DNA of 64,000 nt from Akkermansia muciniphila (lineage in GTDB: Bacteria; Verrucomicrobiota; Verrucomicrobiia; Limisphaerales; SXTU01): the NCBI GenBank assembly GCA_945874145.1, contig CAMCFN010000004.1:69407-133406 (forward strand), written 5' to 3'. The translations under genes were made by a program, and so were the position numbers. Shown one piece after another: positions 18,376 to 26,541 of this stretch (position 1 is its first letter; the number at the start of each line of letters is the position of its first letter). The notes beneath the pieces are model-generated. The model saw nothing but the letters and a program-made list of their open reading frames with translations, had not been told where the DNA came from and did not search any database.

Positions 18376-19401
18376 TCAGAGCTTCAAGTCGGAGACCTTC
18401 ACGCCCTTTTTGTAGCCTTTGAAGGAATACATGGAGGGCTTGTATTCGCCGATGTAGTTCACGTCGGCCTTGGCGGGGACTTCGAGGCCGAGGCCCCAGA
18501 AGACGCTGTTGACGATGAGCCGCCGGGTGCCTTCGCTTTGGAGATCGGTGGCCGCCCCCATGGTCGTGGTGAAGATTTTGTTCACCTTGCCGGCTTCGTT
18601 CCTCACTTCGCGGGTCCACGCGACCGGCATCATGGGCTCGTTTACGCCCTGTTCCAGCTTGTCGTTGGCGCGCTTCTTCTTGTAGTCGGCGGGCGCGGTG
18701 TCGGCGGTCATGCCTTTGAGCACCTGTCCACGGAGGAGGATCTTGGCGTCGGCGGGCGGGTAGGCTTCATAGACGTCGGAGTCTGCAAAGATCTGGCCGG
18801 TGCCGGTGAGGAGGGGATGTTTCTCCGCGCCGGGTTCGACGACCCCGAGGCAGGCCTCGACCTTGTGCCGGCCCCAGTGGGAGATCCACGTCTCGCCGAG
18901 GACTTGTTTGCCGAAGCCGCCCTTGTTGCCAAAGTTCCATTTCTCGTAAGGCCCCTTCAGCCCGTTGAAGGCGTGGGTGCTGGTGCGAAGGGCGATGAGG
19001 GGCACGCCCCGGTTCACGGCGGCCTCAAACTTTTTGTTCGCGTCGTCGTTCCAATGGCGGAAGCGCAGGAGCATGACGATGGCGTCCGCGGAATCGAGCG
19101 CTTCGGGGTGCGAGAGACTGCCGCCGGCGTCGGGGTTGATGGTGCCATCCGCATCCACGGAGAAGAGCACGGTGGATTTGAAGCCGTGATGCTGGCTGAG
19201 AATTTTCGCGAGCATCGGCAGGCCCTCTTCGCTGCGATACTCCTCATCGCCCGCGAGGAAGACGATGTGCTTGCCCTGGCCGGGGCCGGCCTTGGGCGCG
19301 TAGGTGACCCAGTCGGGGTCAGCCGCACCGGCCAGTGTGGCCAACGAGGTGGCAAGCAGGATTCCGAAGATGCGACGGGGAAGAAGGACGGTCAGTTTCA
19401 T
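18376..19401 (-). CDS. ThuA-like domain protein (secreted)
   Basis: 341 residues from the ATG at 19401, with a signal peptide (FGILLATSLATLAGA). The ThuA-like, class I glutamine amidotransferase-like fold is seen in HIVFLAGDEEYRSEEGLPML, ADAIVMLLRFRHWNDDANK, GVPLIALRTSTHAF and HPLLTG; the usual catalytic Cys is not evident. ThuA relatives are tied to trehalose or other sugar use. The C-terminal VNYIGEYKPSMYSFKGYKKG is a verrucomicrobial-type end. It lies 198 bases upstream of the PSD1 gene on the same strand; the gap shows nothing convincing. Confidence 0.85.
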   Translation of the reverse strand: MKLTVLLPRRIFGILLATSLATLAGAADPDWVTYAPKAGPGQGKHIVFLAGDEEYRSEEGLPMLAKILSQHHGFKSTVLFSVDADGTINPDAGGSLSHPEALDSADAIVMLLRFRHWNDDANKKFEAAVNRGVPLIALRTSTHAFNGLKGPYEKWNFGNKGGFGKQVLGETWISHWGRHKVEACLGVVEPGAEKHPLLTGTGQIFADSDVYEAYPPADAKILLRGQVLKGMTADTAPADYKKKRANDKLEQGVNEPMMPVAWTREVRNEAGKVNKIFTTTMGAATDLQSEGTRRLIVNSVFWGLGLEVPAKADVNYIGEYKPSMYSFKGYKKGVKVSDLKL

Positions 19402-19502
19402 GTTTGAATTGGGCGTTGGACGCGGGCGGGACTCTATGACTTCGCGCAATTCCCGCAATCCTCTTTACCCGCGCTGCTGCTGGGGCTAAACGATTCCCAG
19501 CC

Positions 19503-20732
19503 ATGAGTCCGGCACTGCCGCCTGAAATCCGCGTTGAGTCCAGCCGCCATGGGAAACGCTACCTGCTGCCGCCGCGCGAGACCGGGCCGCTCAAGGTTGT
19601 CGCGGTCTTCTTCATCGGTTTTGGCTGCCTGTTCGGCGGGTTCGCGCTCTTCTGGATTCTCGGCGTGCTGGGCGTGTCGCAGAAGGATGGTTTTCAAATT
19701 GGCGGCTTGCTCTTTGCGCTCTTTGGCGTTCCGTTTCTGGGCGTCGGCCTGGGTATCATCGGCCTCGGCGTGTTCGCGCTGTGTGGCCGGTGCGAAATCG
19801 AAGTGCAGTCCGGCGAACTCGTCGCGCGCGAGCGTGGCGGGCCGTTCTGGTGGACGCGGCGCGTTCCGCTGAAGGACATCCGGCGGTTCACACTGGTCAC
19901 GGATGCCGTGCGCATTAACGGCCAGCCCGTCAAGTCGGGGGCCCTGGCGGACACGGGGATGCTGGGAGCCGAGGTTGGCACCGCCAACCCGCGTTTGGTG
20001 ACGATGGGGTATTCGCGGGCGTGGATGGAGAGCCTGGCCGACCGCCTCACGGCGGATCTCGCTGCTCAAACTGGCACCACGCTGCCGCCTCCTGTCGCCC
20101 AGACCGTCACGCACTCCGCCACCAGCAGGGAGGGACTCAGCGGCGATCGTTTCGACCCGCCGGCTGCGACGACGCTCCGCATCACGGAACAGGCGGGCGG
20201 CATCATCGCGGTGGTGCCGCCGCAAGGGGCGCGTAGCACGCGTGGCTTGTTGTTCTTTGCCATCATCTGGCTGGTGTTCGTCGGTGTGGTCGGGGCTGGG
20301 TTCGTGATCGCCCCGGAGTCACAGAAACGGCGTCGGAATCAAAGCAAGGCAATCCCAGGCGTAGTCATCGGCCTGTTCGGTCTGGCCGGTGTCGGGATGC
20401 TTGTCGCCGCCGTGAACCAGATGCGCCGGAAGGCCAGTCTCCGCGCCTCACGGAACGAGCTCATCATCGTTCAGCAGTCGCTCTTTGGCACCAAGACCTT
20501 CAAGCGTATTCCCGCCGAGCTGGCTGCTATTCGCGTAGGCGGAAGCGGGATGGTGATCAACAACGTGCCGGTGCTGGAACTCCAAGTCCACGACAACGCC
20601 AACGGGAAACACGGCTTCTTCAGCAACCTGACCAACGACGAACTGCACTGGCTGGCCACGCACTTGCGCCACGCCGCCGGCGTCGGCGAAGCACCGGGTG
20701 AGGGCAACGAGCCGCCGAAGCTGGCGGGCTAG
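19503..20732 (+). CDS. Integral membrane protein of unknown function
   Basis: 409 residues. Two hydrophobic hairpins are visible: residues 30-95 (VVAVFFIGFGCLFGGFALFW, GLGIIGLGVFALCG) and 245-305 (GLLFFAIIWLVFVGVVGAGF, GVVIGLFGLAGVGMLVAAV). Each is followed by a soluble beta-rich segment that reads like a PH-type domain (CEIEVQSGELVARERGG ... VPLKDIRRFTLVTD, and LRASRNELIIVQQSLFG ... IPAELAAIRVGGSG). The protein may therefore be an internal duplication. No name is offered. It is divergent from the ThuA-like gene. Confidence 0.7.
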   Translation: MSPALPPEIRVESSRHGKRYLLPPRETGPLKVVAVFFIGFGCLFGGFALFWILGVLGVSQKDGFQIGGLLFALFGVPFLGVGLGIIGLGVFALCGRCEIEVQSGELVARERGGPFWWTRRVPLKDIRRFTLVTDAVRINGQPVKSGALADTGMLGAEVGTANPRLVTMGYSRAWMESLADRLTADLAAQTGTTLPPPVAQTVTHSATSREGLSGDRFDPPAATTLRITEQAGGIIAVVPPQGARSTRGLLFFAIIWLVFVGVVGAGFVIAPESQKRRRNQSKAIPGVVIGLFGLAGVGMLVAAVNQMRRKASLRASRNELIIVQQSLFGTKTFKRIPAELAAIRVGGSGMVINNVPVLELQVHDNANGKHGFFSNLTNDELHWLATHLRHAAGVGEAPGEGNEPPKLAG

Positions 20733-20805
20733 GCGCTGGTCCTGGCCAGCCTCCGGTTGCTTGCCTTCGGGGAAGTTTGCCCGCCATACTCGCCGCGCGT
20801 TTCAC

Positions 20806-21882
20806 ATGAGCACACTGAACTTTGCGATCATCGGCACCGGCGGCATCACCCTCCAAAACCACGTTCCCGGACTCAAGTTGTGCCCGGACGTGAAGATTCA
20901 CGCCCTCTGCGACGCCAATCCCGCGACGCTCGAAGCCGCCCGGAAGGAAACCGGCGCGCCGGTCACCTCGACTAAGTGGGAGGACATCGTCAGCCGCGAC
21001 GACGTCCACGCCCTCATCATTGCCACGCCGAACGCGTTTCATCCGCCCGTGGCCATCGCCGCCGCCCGTGCGGGCAAGCATGTGCTGAGTGAAAAGCCCC
21101 TGGCGCTGAATGCCGTGGATGCAAAGCAGATGGCCGAGGAGGCGGACAAGGCGGGTGTCCGGCACATGACCGCGTTCACCTATCGATTCGTGCCGGCCAT
21201 GCGGTATCTCAAGCACCTCGTGGATCGGGGTGATCTGGGGCAGGCTTATCATTACCGGTCCTGCCGGTTGCAGGATTGGGGCACGCGGAACTTGGGCTGG
21301 CGGCAGCAGAAGCGCCTCGCCGGCACGGGCGAAATTGGCGACATGCTTTCGCACCGCATCGATTTCGCGCACCACCTCATCGGCCCGATGAAGCGGTTGG
21401 TGGCGAACTTGATGACGTTGACCCCGACGCGGGATGGCGCGCCCAACGACACGGATGACTGGGTGGCAATCCTGGCGGAGTTCCAGAACGGGGCGAGCGG
21501 TGTGCTGGAAAGTTCGAAGTTGGCCAGTGGCACTAATGAAAGCTGGCGTAGCCCTGACCGCGTAGAGCTGAATGGCAGTGAGGCCAGCTTCAGCTTCACC
21601 ACTGGGAGCTGGAATGAGCTGCAATTCGGCAAAGTTGGCGGGCCGGGCTTGAAGGCGCTGGCCATTCCCAAGGAGTTTTACACTTGGCCGGGTTCGCCCC
21701 GCGATCCCGGGGTGGGCGATCCGTTGGTGAGCTTCCGCTACGATCAGGCGGTGGAGTTTGTGAATGCCATCCGGGAACAGCGGTCGTGCTCTGTGACTTT
21801 CCACGATGGGGCCCGGATGCAGTCCGTGACGGATGCGGCCCTGCGTTCGACGGCAGCACGGCAATGGGTGGACCTGCCTTGA
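20806..21882 (+). CDS. Gfo/Idh/MocA family oxidoreductase
   Basis: 358 residues from the ATG at 20806. Rossmann nucleotide-binding start NFAIIGTGGITLQNHVPGL, then ALIIATPNAFHPPVAIAAAR and the family signature GKHVLSEKPLAL (Lys of EKP). The C-terminal part holds GEIGDMLSHRIDFAHHLIG, the substrate-side Asp/His motif. These enzymes oxidise or reduce sugars, inositols or amino sugars with NAD(P). Substrate unknown; proximity to ThuA-like, aldo/keto reductase and PSD1 genes is compatible with sugar catabolism. Confidence 0.9.
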   Translation: MSTLNFAIIGTGGITLQNHVPGLKLCPDVKIHALCDANPATLEAARKETGAPVTSTKWEDIVSRDDVHALIIATPNAFHPPVAIAAARAGKHVLSEKPLALNAVDAKQMAEEADKAGVRHMTAFTYRFVPAMRYLKHLVDRGDLGQAYHYRSCRLQDWGTRNLGWRQQKRLAGTGEIGDMLSHRIDFAHHLIGPMKRLVANLMTLTPTRDGAPNDTDDWVAILAEFQNGASGVLESSKLASGTNESWRSPDRVELNGSEASFSFTTGSWNELQFGKVGGPGLKALAIPKEFYTWPGSPRDPGVGDPLVSFRYDQAVEFVNAIREQRSCSVTFHDGARMQSVTDAALRSTAARQWVDLP

Positions 21883-22012
21883 GTGCCGCTGGCGACGGAT
21901 CGGTCAGGGTTTGGCCACCGTGTTTTTGGTTGTCGCGCCGTGACGGATCCACTATCAAGCGGGGGTTAAGCTCGGCTCCGGATCGGGGTTGGAGAAACTG
22001 ACGAATCGGCCC

Positions 22013-22285
22013 ATGAAAGACATCCTAAACCGCTTCAGCCTCGAAAGCGTTAAGATCAACAGCCAGACGATCAGCATCGCCGTGCTGCTGTATCTCGTCA
22101 TGCTGGGCTGCGTCTTGTGGAGCATCCAAGTGCAGCCTTTCAACAAGAAGGAACGGTTTTCTTGGATGGTAATTGTCATCCTACTTGGGCCCCTGGGCAT
22201 TCTCGGCTACTTGCCAGTGGCTTGGCGCAATGCGGCCACCGGGTCGCTCTCGTTCTGGCGCAAGCCCAAGCGCGGCCAACAGTGA
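22013..22285 (+). CDS. Small membrane protein (PLDc_N-like)
   Basis: About 90 residues from the ATG at 22013; a TTG eight codons upstream is the alternative. Two hydrophobic helices, IAVLLYLVMLGCVLWSI and WMVIVILLGPLGILGYLPV, separated by a basic loop (FNKKERF), with a basic tail (WRKPKRGQQ). The layout resembles the phospholipase D nuclease N-terminal (PLDc_N) membrane module. It stops 28 bases before the beta-barrel gene, so it may be the first gene of the export locus. Confidence 0.6.
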   Translation: MKDILNRFSLESVKINSQTISIAVLLYLVMLGCVLWSIQVQPFNKKERFSWMVIVILLGPLGILGYLPVAWRNAATGSLSFWRKPKRGQQ

Positions 22286-22312
22286 GCGAGGCGTTTTCCC
22301 GCTCGTCTCCCC

Positions 22313-23971
22313 ATGCGTTCTTCCAAGCGCCGCTGGCAAGCCCTGTTGGGTAGCGCGCTGGGATTGGCCTGTGTGCCAGCCATGCACGCTCAGGTGGTGT
22401 ATGCCCAGAATGCCGGTTCGCCCACGGCGACGCTCCGCTCTGGGACGGAGGGGTTGACGCAGACTTCGCTGAATGAAAAGGGCAACGCCGAGTTGGGCGG
22501 GGCCGGGACGGTGGAGTCCAGTTTGGTGCGCGATGCCGATGTGGCGCAGGATGCATTCTTCCGTTCTTTCCAAAACGGGGTCATCCGCACCCCGAAGTTG
22601 GGTTATGGAACGGGGCGGTTGACCATCTCCGCGCCCTTGTCGCCCGGCGTGGGGGTAAGTTTGTTCGGTTTCCGGGGGAAGCCCGAGGATGCAGAGCTAA
22701 AGCTCGGAAATTTCTACCTGGACATCATCTCCTTGAGCGGGACCGCGCTGTGGAGCGACAACATCAACCTGGTTGAGACGGGCAAGCAGTCGGAGGAAAT
22801 CGCCGTGGTGCGCTTGCAGGCGAACCTCATGTATCAGATCAACGAGGCGATGCGCTTGTCAGCGGGCGGCACGGCGATCTGGTTGCCCTTCAAATCGGAC
22901 ATTGGCTTCACCGATCCGATGGCCGATTACAATTTTAGCCTGACGCCGGTTTTCCAGACGCAGTTCGCCTACGACATCCCCTTCAACAAAGTGGATGTGC
23001 AAATCCTCGAAAGCTTTACGGTGCAGAGCGGAGGTTTTGGCATGGGCCGGGCGTTCGATCTGCTCAACCGCGAGGCCGATAGTCTGGACGACACGGCGGG
23101 GCGGTATGGTTTTCGCGACATTCAGTCCCAAGCTGCCACCCAAAGGCGGTTTACCTCCACGCCCACCTATCGGAATGCTTTTGGGGCCAATGTAAGCACG
23201 CTGCTGCCGACGGTGACGCGCATGACCTTCGGATATTCCCACGACAATTTTTGGCAGCAGCGGGATACGCTTGGTCAGCAGAGCAGTGCGGATACCTTTG
23301 TCGCCCAACTGGTCTCCGAGCGAGAAAATCTCCGCTTCAAGCCCCACTTCTCCTACAGCGCCCGCCATTTGAATAATCGGTTCGGCTACGACTCCAGCGT
23401 GAATGGCGGGATTCAGGGGCCTATCTCCCCCTATTTGGACCTCCGGGCTGAAATGGGATACTTCCTGCCGGGTGATGAATCCATTGAAGGCTACACTTGG
23501 CGGGTCTCGCTCCTGCATCGGCCTAGGGAGCGGATACAGCACCAGTTGGACTACCTGCGTGCCATCACCTTCCCGGCGCGTTCCTTGATCACCACCGTCG
23601 CTTATACGGCGCAGTTTCAAGCCAGCCAGGACATCTTGCTCGAAGGTGGCGCGCAGGAGCAAAACGTCGAACCCCTCGACAACCCCAACAACTCATTTGG
23701 CGGCAAACAGTTCCGAACCGAGGGGCGGCTGAATTTTCGGGTCGCCGACCGCATTACCTCGCGCTTCGGCTACGCATGGAACCACAGTGTTGGCCGCGGC
23801 ATTGCCCCCCTCCGTTTTGACACGCACACCATCCGCGCTGAACTGGCCATCGCGCACACGCCCACCTTTCAGTCTTCCATGATCTATCAGCACGAGTTTC
23901 GGGATTCCAACCGAGCGCTCGACAGTTATGTGGAAAACGTCATCTCGCTCACGCTCACTAGAACCTTCTAG
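22313..23971 (+). CDS. Predicted outer-membrane beta-barrel protein of the exopolysaccharide locus
   Basis: 552 residues with a signal peptide (LLGSALGLACVPAMHAQ). After about residue 100 the chain alternates short amphipathic strands rich in aromatic ends (RLTISAPLSPGVGVSLFGF, YNFSLTPVFQTQFAYDIPF, YTWRVSLLHRPRERIQHQLD, LITTVAYTAQFQASQDILL) and ends NVISLTLTRTF, a C-terminal Phe signature for BAM-assembled barrels. It directly precedes the Wza-like gene, so a role as an outer-membrane partner of polysaccharide export is a reasonable inference. No family name was recognised. Confidence 0.7.
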   Translation: MRSSKRRWQALLGSALGLACVPAMHAQVVYAQNAGSPTATLRSGTEGLTQTSLNEKGNAELGGAGTVESSLVRDADVAQDAFFRSFQNGVIRTPKLGYGTGRLTISAPLSPGVGVSLFGFRGKPEDAELKLGNFYLDIISLSGTALWSDNINLVETGKQSEEIAVVRLQANLMYQINEAMRLSAGGTAIWLPFKSDIGFTDPMADYNFSLTPVFQTQFAYDIPFNKVDVQILESFTVQSGGFGMGRAFDLLNREADSLDDTAGRYGFRDIQSQAATQRRFTSTPTYRNAFGANVSTLLPTVTRMTFGYSHDNFWQQRDTLGQQSSADTFVAQLVSERENLRFKPHFSYSARHLNNRFGYDSSVNGGIQGPISPYLDLRAEMGYFLPGDESIEGYTWRVSLLHRPRERIQHQLDYLRAITFPARSLITTVAYTAQFQASQDILLEGGAQEQNVEPLDNPNNSFGGKQFRTEGRLNFRVADRITSRFGYAWNHSVGRGIAPLRFDTHTIRAELAIAHTPTFQSSMIYQHEFRDSNRALDSYVENVISLTLTRTF

Positions 23972-24004
23972 CGCCCCGCCCCCGATGGATGTGGAAGTTT
24001 ACCT

Positions 24005-24034
24005 TTGCCAACCGGCCCTACTCTCTGGCATAAA
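24005..24034 (+). promoter_or_regulatory. Possible sigma70-type promoter ahead of the export protein gene
   Basis: TTGCCA at 24005 and CATAAA at 24029 with an 18-base spacer, in the 143-base gap between the beta-barrel and Wza-like genes. The match is partial and this is only a candidate. Confidence 0.25.
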
Positions 24035-24114
24035 CCGTCCCGATTCGAGCAAAGTTCTGACCGTTCTAGGTTTGTTCGATTTTCAGCATGGCGGATCGAG
24101 TTCGGGCCAACATC

Positions 24115-26487
24115 ATGATTAGCCGCTCACTGCGCGCCGCGTGCGCCGCGCTATTCCTTTTTGCGTTCGCCGCTCTGAATGACGGCAATGCCCAATCTTC
24201 GGCATCCCAAGTGGATGCGGTGCGGCGTCAGTATGTCCAAGCCTTACAACGGGGTGACATCAATGCCGCCGAGCGCTATGAAAAGGAGTTGAGGGCGCTG
24301 GAATCCCGCACTCCGATTGCAGCTAGCTTGGCCGCCTCCCCTGCCACGCCGTCGGCTTCCGCTACTTCCACCTTCTTTTCCGCTCCGGCTGGTCGTGCCG
24401 CCGTGGCTCCGGGAGACACCTCCACGGTCTTCAATGCGCCTACCGCGCCTCCACCCGGACTTGCGGGGCCGAGTTTTTCTCCGAGCAGCCCTCGGTCAAG
24501 CCCTGCGGCTTCGACCAGTCCTTCCCTCGCCACCGGATCCGCCCCTACTTCCAAGCCGCCGCCATTGGCTCCTTCACCCCCGGTGTTTTCGCCTACCGCG
24601 CCGCTTGGTGCGGGGGCAGCAGCGACGCGTGCAACCATTCCGACTTCGAGTGGTCTGGGCTTTTCGGCTTCCACCCCGCTGGCCACCGAGGAGCCTCGAC
24701 CGGTGGAATTGCCGCCCGGCGTGTTGGATGCCAAAGAAGCTCAGGCGGTGCTGTCGAAGCTGGAAGAATTTCGGATGGCAGAAAGTCAGACGAGCCGCCG
24801 CAGCACGGGGTTGAGTCCTGAACCAACGCGCCCTGCCCCTGCCCCGCTTTCCGCTTCGCCCGTGGCGATGCCTCCGGCAGCAGCCTTCCCGCCAGTGGCT
24901 CCGGCAAGCGTGGCCTCCACGGTGAATCTCTCCGGGGCTCCAGACGACTTGCGGCGCCGGCTGGACGATCTCACACGCCGTAAATCCGAACTCCAAAACG
25001 AGGCCGAAAAATTGGCCAAGGAGAATGCGGACTGGGAGGCGCGTTATAACGCGGCCAAAGCCGAGCTGGCCCGGATTGAAACTGAAAACAAGAGTGCCGA
25101 CCGGCTCCAGTCCATTCGCAGTGAGATCGGCCGCCTAGACACGGATTCCACGCAGTTGATGCAGGACATCGAGGCCGTGCGCGCCAACCAGGAGCGCAGT
25201 GCGCGGGAGGTGCTCACGCGCTCGGTCACTCCCACCGCCGTCACGTTGCCGCGGTTGGATCGCCCGGTAATCCCTGCCACCCCCGCTCCGCCCAGCACCG
25301 AGCCGGAAAGGAAAGGGCCGCCTCAGTTCAAGACCGCATCCTCGACGCGCGGCACCTCGGGGGGTAGCACCGAGGGTAACATAGTCCGCACCGGGCGCAC
25401 GGGAGCGGATTCCGTGGCTTTGCAGCGGGAACTTGATCGCTTGACCGAACGAAAAGAATCCATCCTGCGGGAAATTGATGAGGTGCAGGTCAAGTTTCAG
25501 GCTGCGGACCGCGAGTTCGCCATGGCGAATCGCACTGGTCAGCAAGCCGACATGGATCGGTTGTCCCGGGACAAGTCTTCGCTCGATGCACGTTTCAAGA
25601 CCGCCCAGGCCGATTTGATGAAGGTGGATGCCGAAATCCAGGCCAAAGTCGGAGAATTCAAGTCGGCGATGGGGGCAGGAGATCCCAACATGGCTGCCGC
25701 CGGTGACGCCATCCAGATTATCGTGGCCGAGGATGATAGCTTTAACGGGGTTTACTCCGTGAAGCGCGATGGCAACATCATCCTGCCCCGGGTGGGCCGG
25801 GTCGCAGTGGCGGGGAGGGACATCAGCGAGGTTGAGGCAGCGGTCAAGGCGCTCTTGGAGGAGACGCAGCTTACCAAGGCGACCGTCACGGCTGATTTTA
25901 AGAGCAAGGCACAGACTCCGACTGGCGCGGGCGTGGGGGCCGACGACCCGGTCATCATTTATCTTGCGGGCGAGTTCATTACTCCGGGGCCGCTCAAGAT
26001 GCCCCCGGGCGTCGCTCCGACCCTCATCACGACCATCATCCGGTCAGGCGGCATCACCCCCTCCGGTGATCTGACGCGGACCAAGTTGCTGCGGATTGAG
26101 AACGGCCAGGGAGCGGTGGAAGAGGTTAATGTGGCCGCCATTCTTTCTGGCAACATCCCGCCCACTGATATCGCCTTGAATCCAGGGGACATCATCATGA
26201 TCCCGGCGTTTGCGCCCGTGGTTTATGTGACCGGGAACATCAACAAGCCCGGCACGTTGCGCCTCTTCCAAGATGAAACCCTGACGGCGTATGCCGCCAT
26301 TCTTCGCGCGGGCGGCTTCTCCCGATTCGCCAATTTGAAGAAGTGTTCCGTGGTGCGCGAACTGGGCAATGGCGAGAAGATTCAGATGCCCCTGAACGTG
26401 AAGGAAATTCAGAAAGGCCTGGCACCTGACATCGTGCTCCAAGGCAAGGACATCGTAGTTGTGCCTGAGAGCTTCTTCAGCTTCTGA
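24115..26487 (+). CDS. Polysaccharide export protein (Wza-like, Poly_export + SLBB)
   Basis: 790 residues from ATG 24115 (ATG 24088 would add nine); signal peptide LRAACAALFLFAFAALNDGNA. Residues about 60-270 are Pro/Ala/Ser-rich and probably disordered; two coiled-coil stretches follow (LRRRLDDLTRRKSELQNEA; LQRELDRLTERKESILREID). The Poly_export domain starts near 530 (DAIQIIVAEDDSFNGVYSV, RDGNIILPRVGRV), then SLBB domains near 620 (VIYLAGEFITPGPLKM) and 705 (VVYVTGNINKPGTLRLF). The long N-terminal part is unlike E. coli Wza (about 380 residues). No lipobox Cys was seen at the signal cleavage site. Expected to form the outer-membrane/periplasmic export channel with the BY-kinase encoded next. 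Confidence 0.85.
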   Translation: MISRSLRAACAALFLFAFAALNDGNAQSSASQVDAVRRQYVQALQRGDINAAERYEKELRALESRTPIAASLAASPATPSASATSTFFSAPAGRAAVAPGDTSTVFNAPTAPPPGLAGPSFSPSSPRSSPAASTSPSLATGSAPTSKPPPLAPSPPVFSPTAPLGAGAAATRATIPTSSGLGFSASTPLATEEPRPVELPPGVLDAKEAQAVLSKLEEFRMAESQTSRRSTGLSPEPTRPAPAPLSASPVAMPPAAAFPPVAPASVASTVNLSGAPDDLRRRLDDLTRRKSELQNEAEKLAKENADWEARYNAAKAELARIETENKSADRLQSIRSEIGRLDTDSTQLMQDIEAVRANQERSAREVLTRSVTPTAVTLPRLDRPVIPATPAPPSTEPERKGPPQFKTASSTRGTSGGSTEGNIVRTGRTGADSVALQRELDRLTERKESILREIDEVQVKFQAADREFAMANRTGQQADMDRLSRDKSSLDARFKTAQADLMKVDAEIQAKVGEFKSAMGAGDPNMAAAGDAIQIIVAEDDSFNGVYSVKRDGNIILPRVGRVAVAGRDISEVEAAVKALLEETQLTKATVTADFKSKAQTPTGAGVGADDPVIIYLAGEFITPGPLKMPPGVAPTLITTIIRSGGITPSGDLTRTKLLRIENGQGAVEEVNVAAILSGNIPPTDIALNPGDIIMIPAFAPVVYVTGNINKPGTLRLFQDETLTAYAAILRAGGFSRFANLKKCSVVRELGNGEKIQMPLNVKEIQKGLAPDIVLQGKDIVVVPESFFSF

Positions 26488-26541
26488 ACCCCAGCCCATG
26501 AATTCCCTCAACGAAATCGTGGTTCAAGCGGTGGCTGCGCG

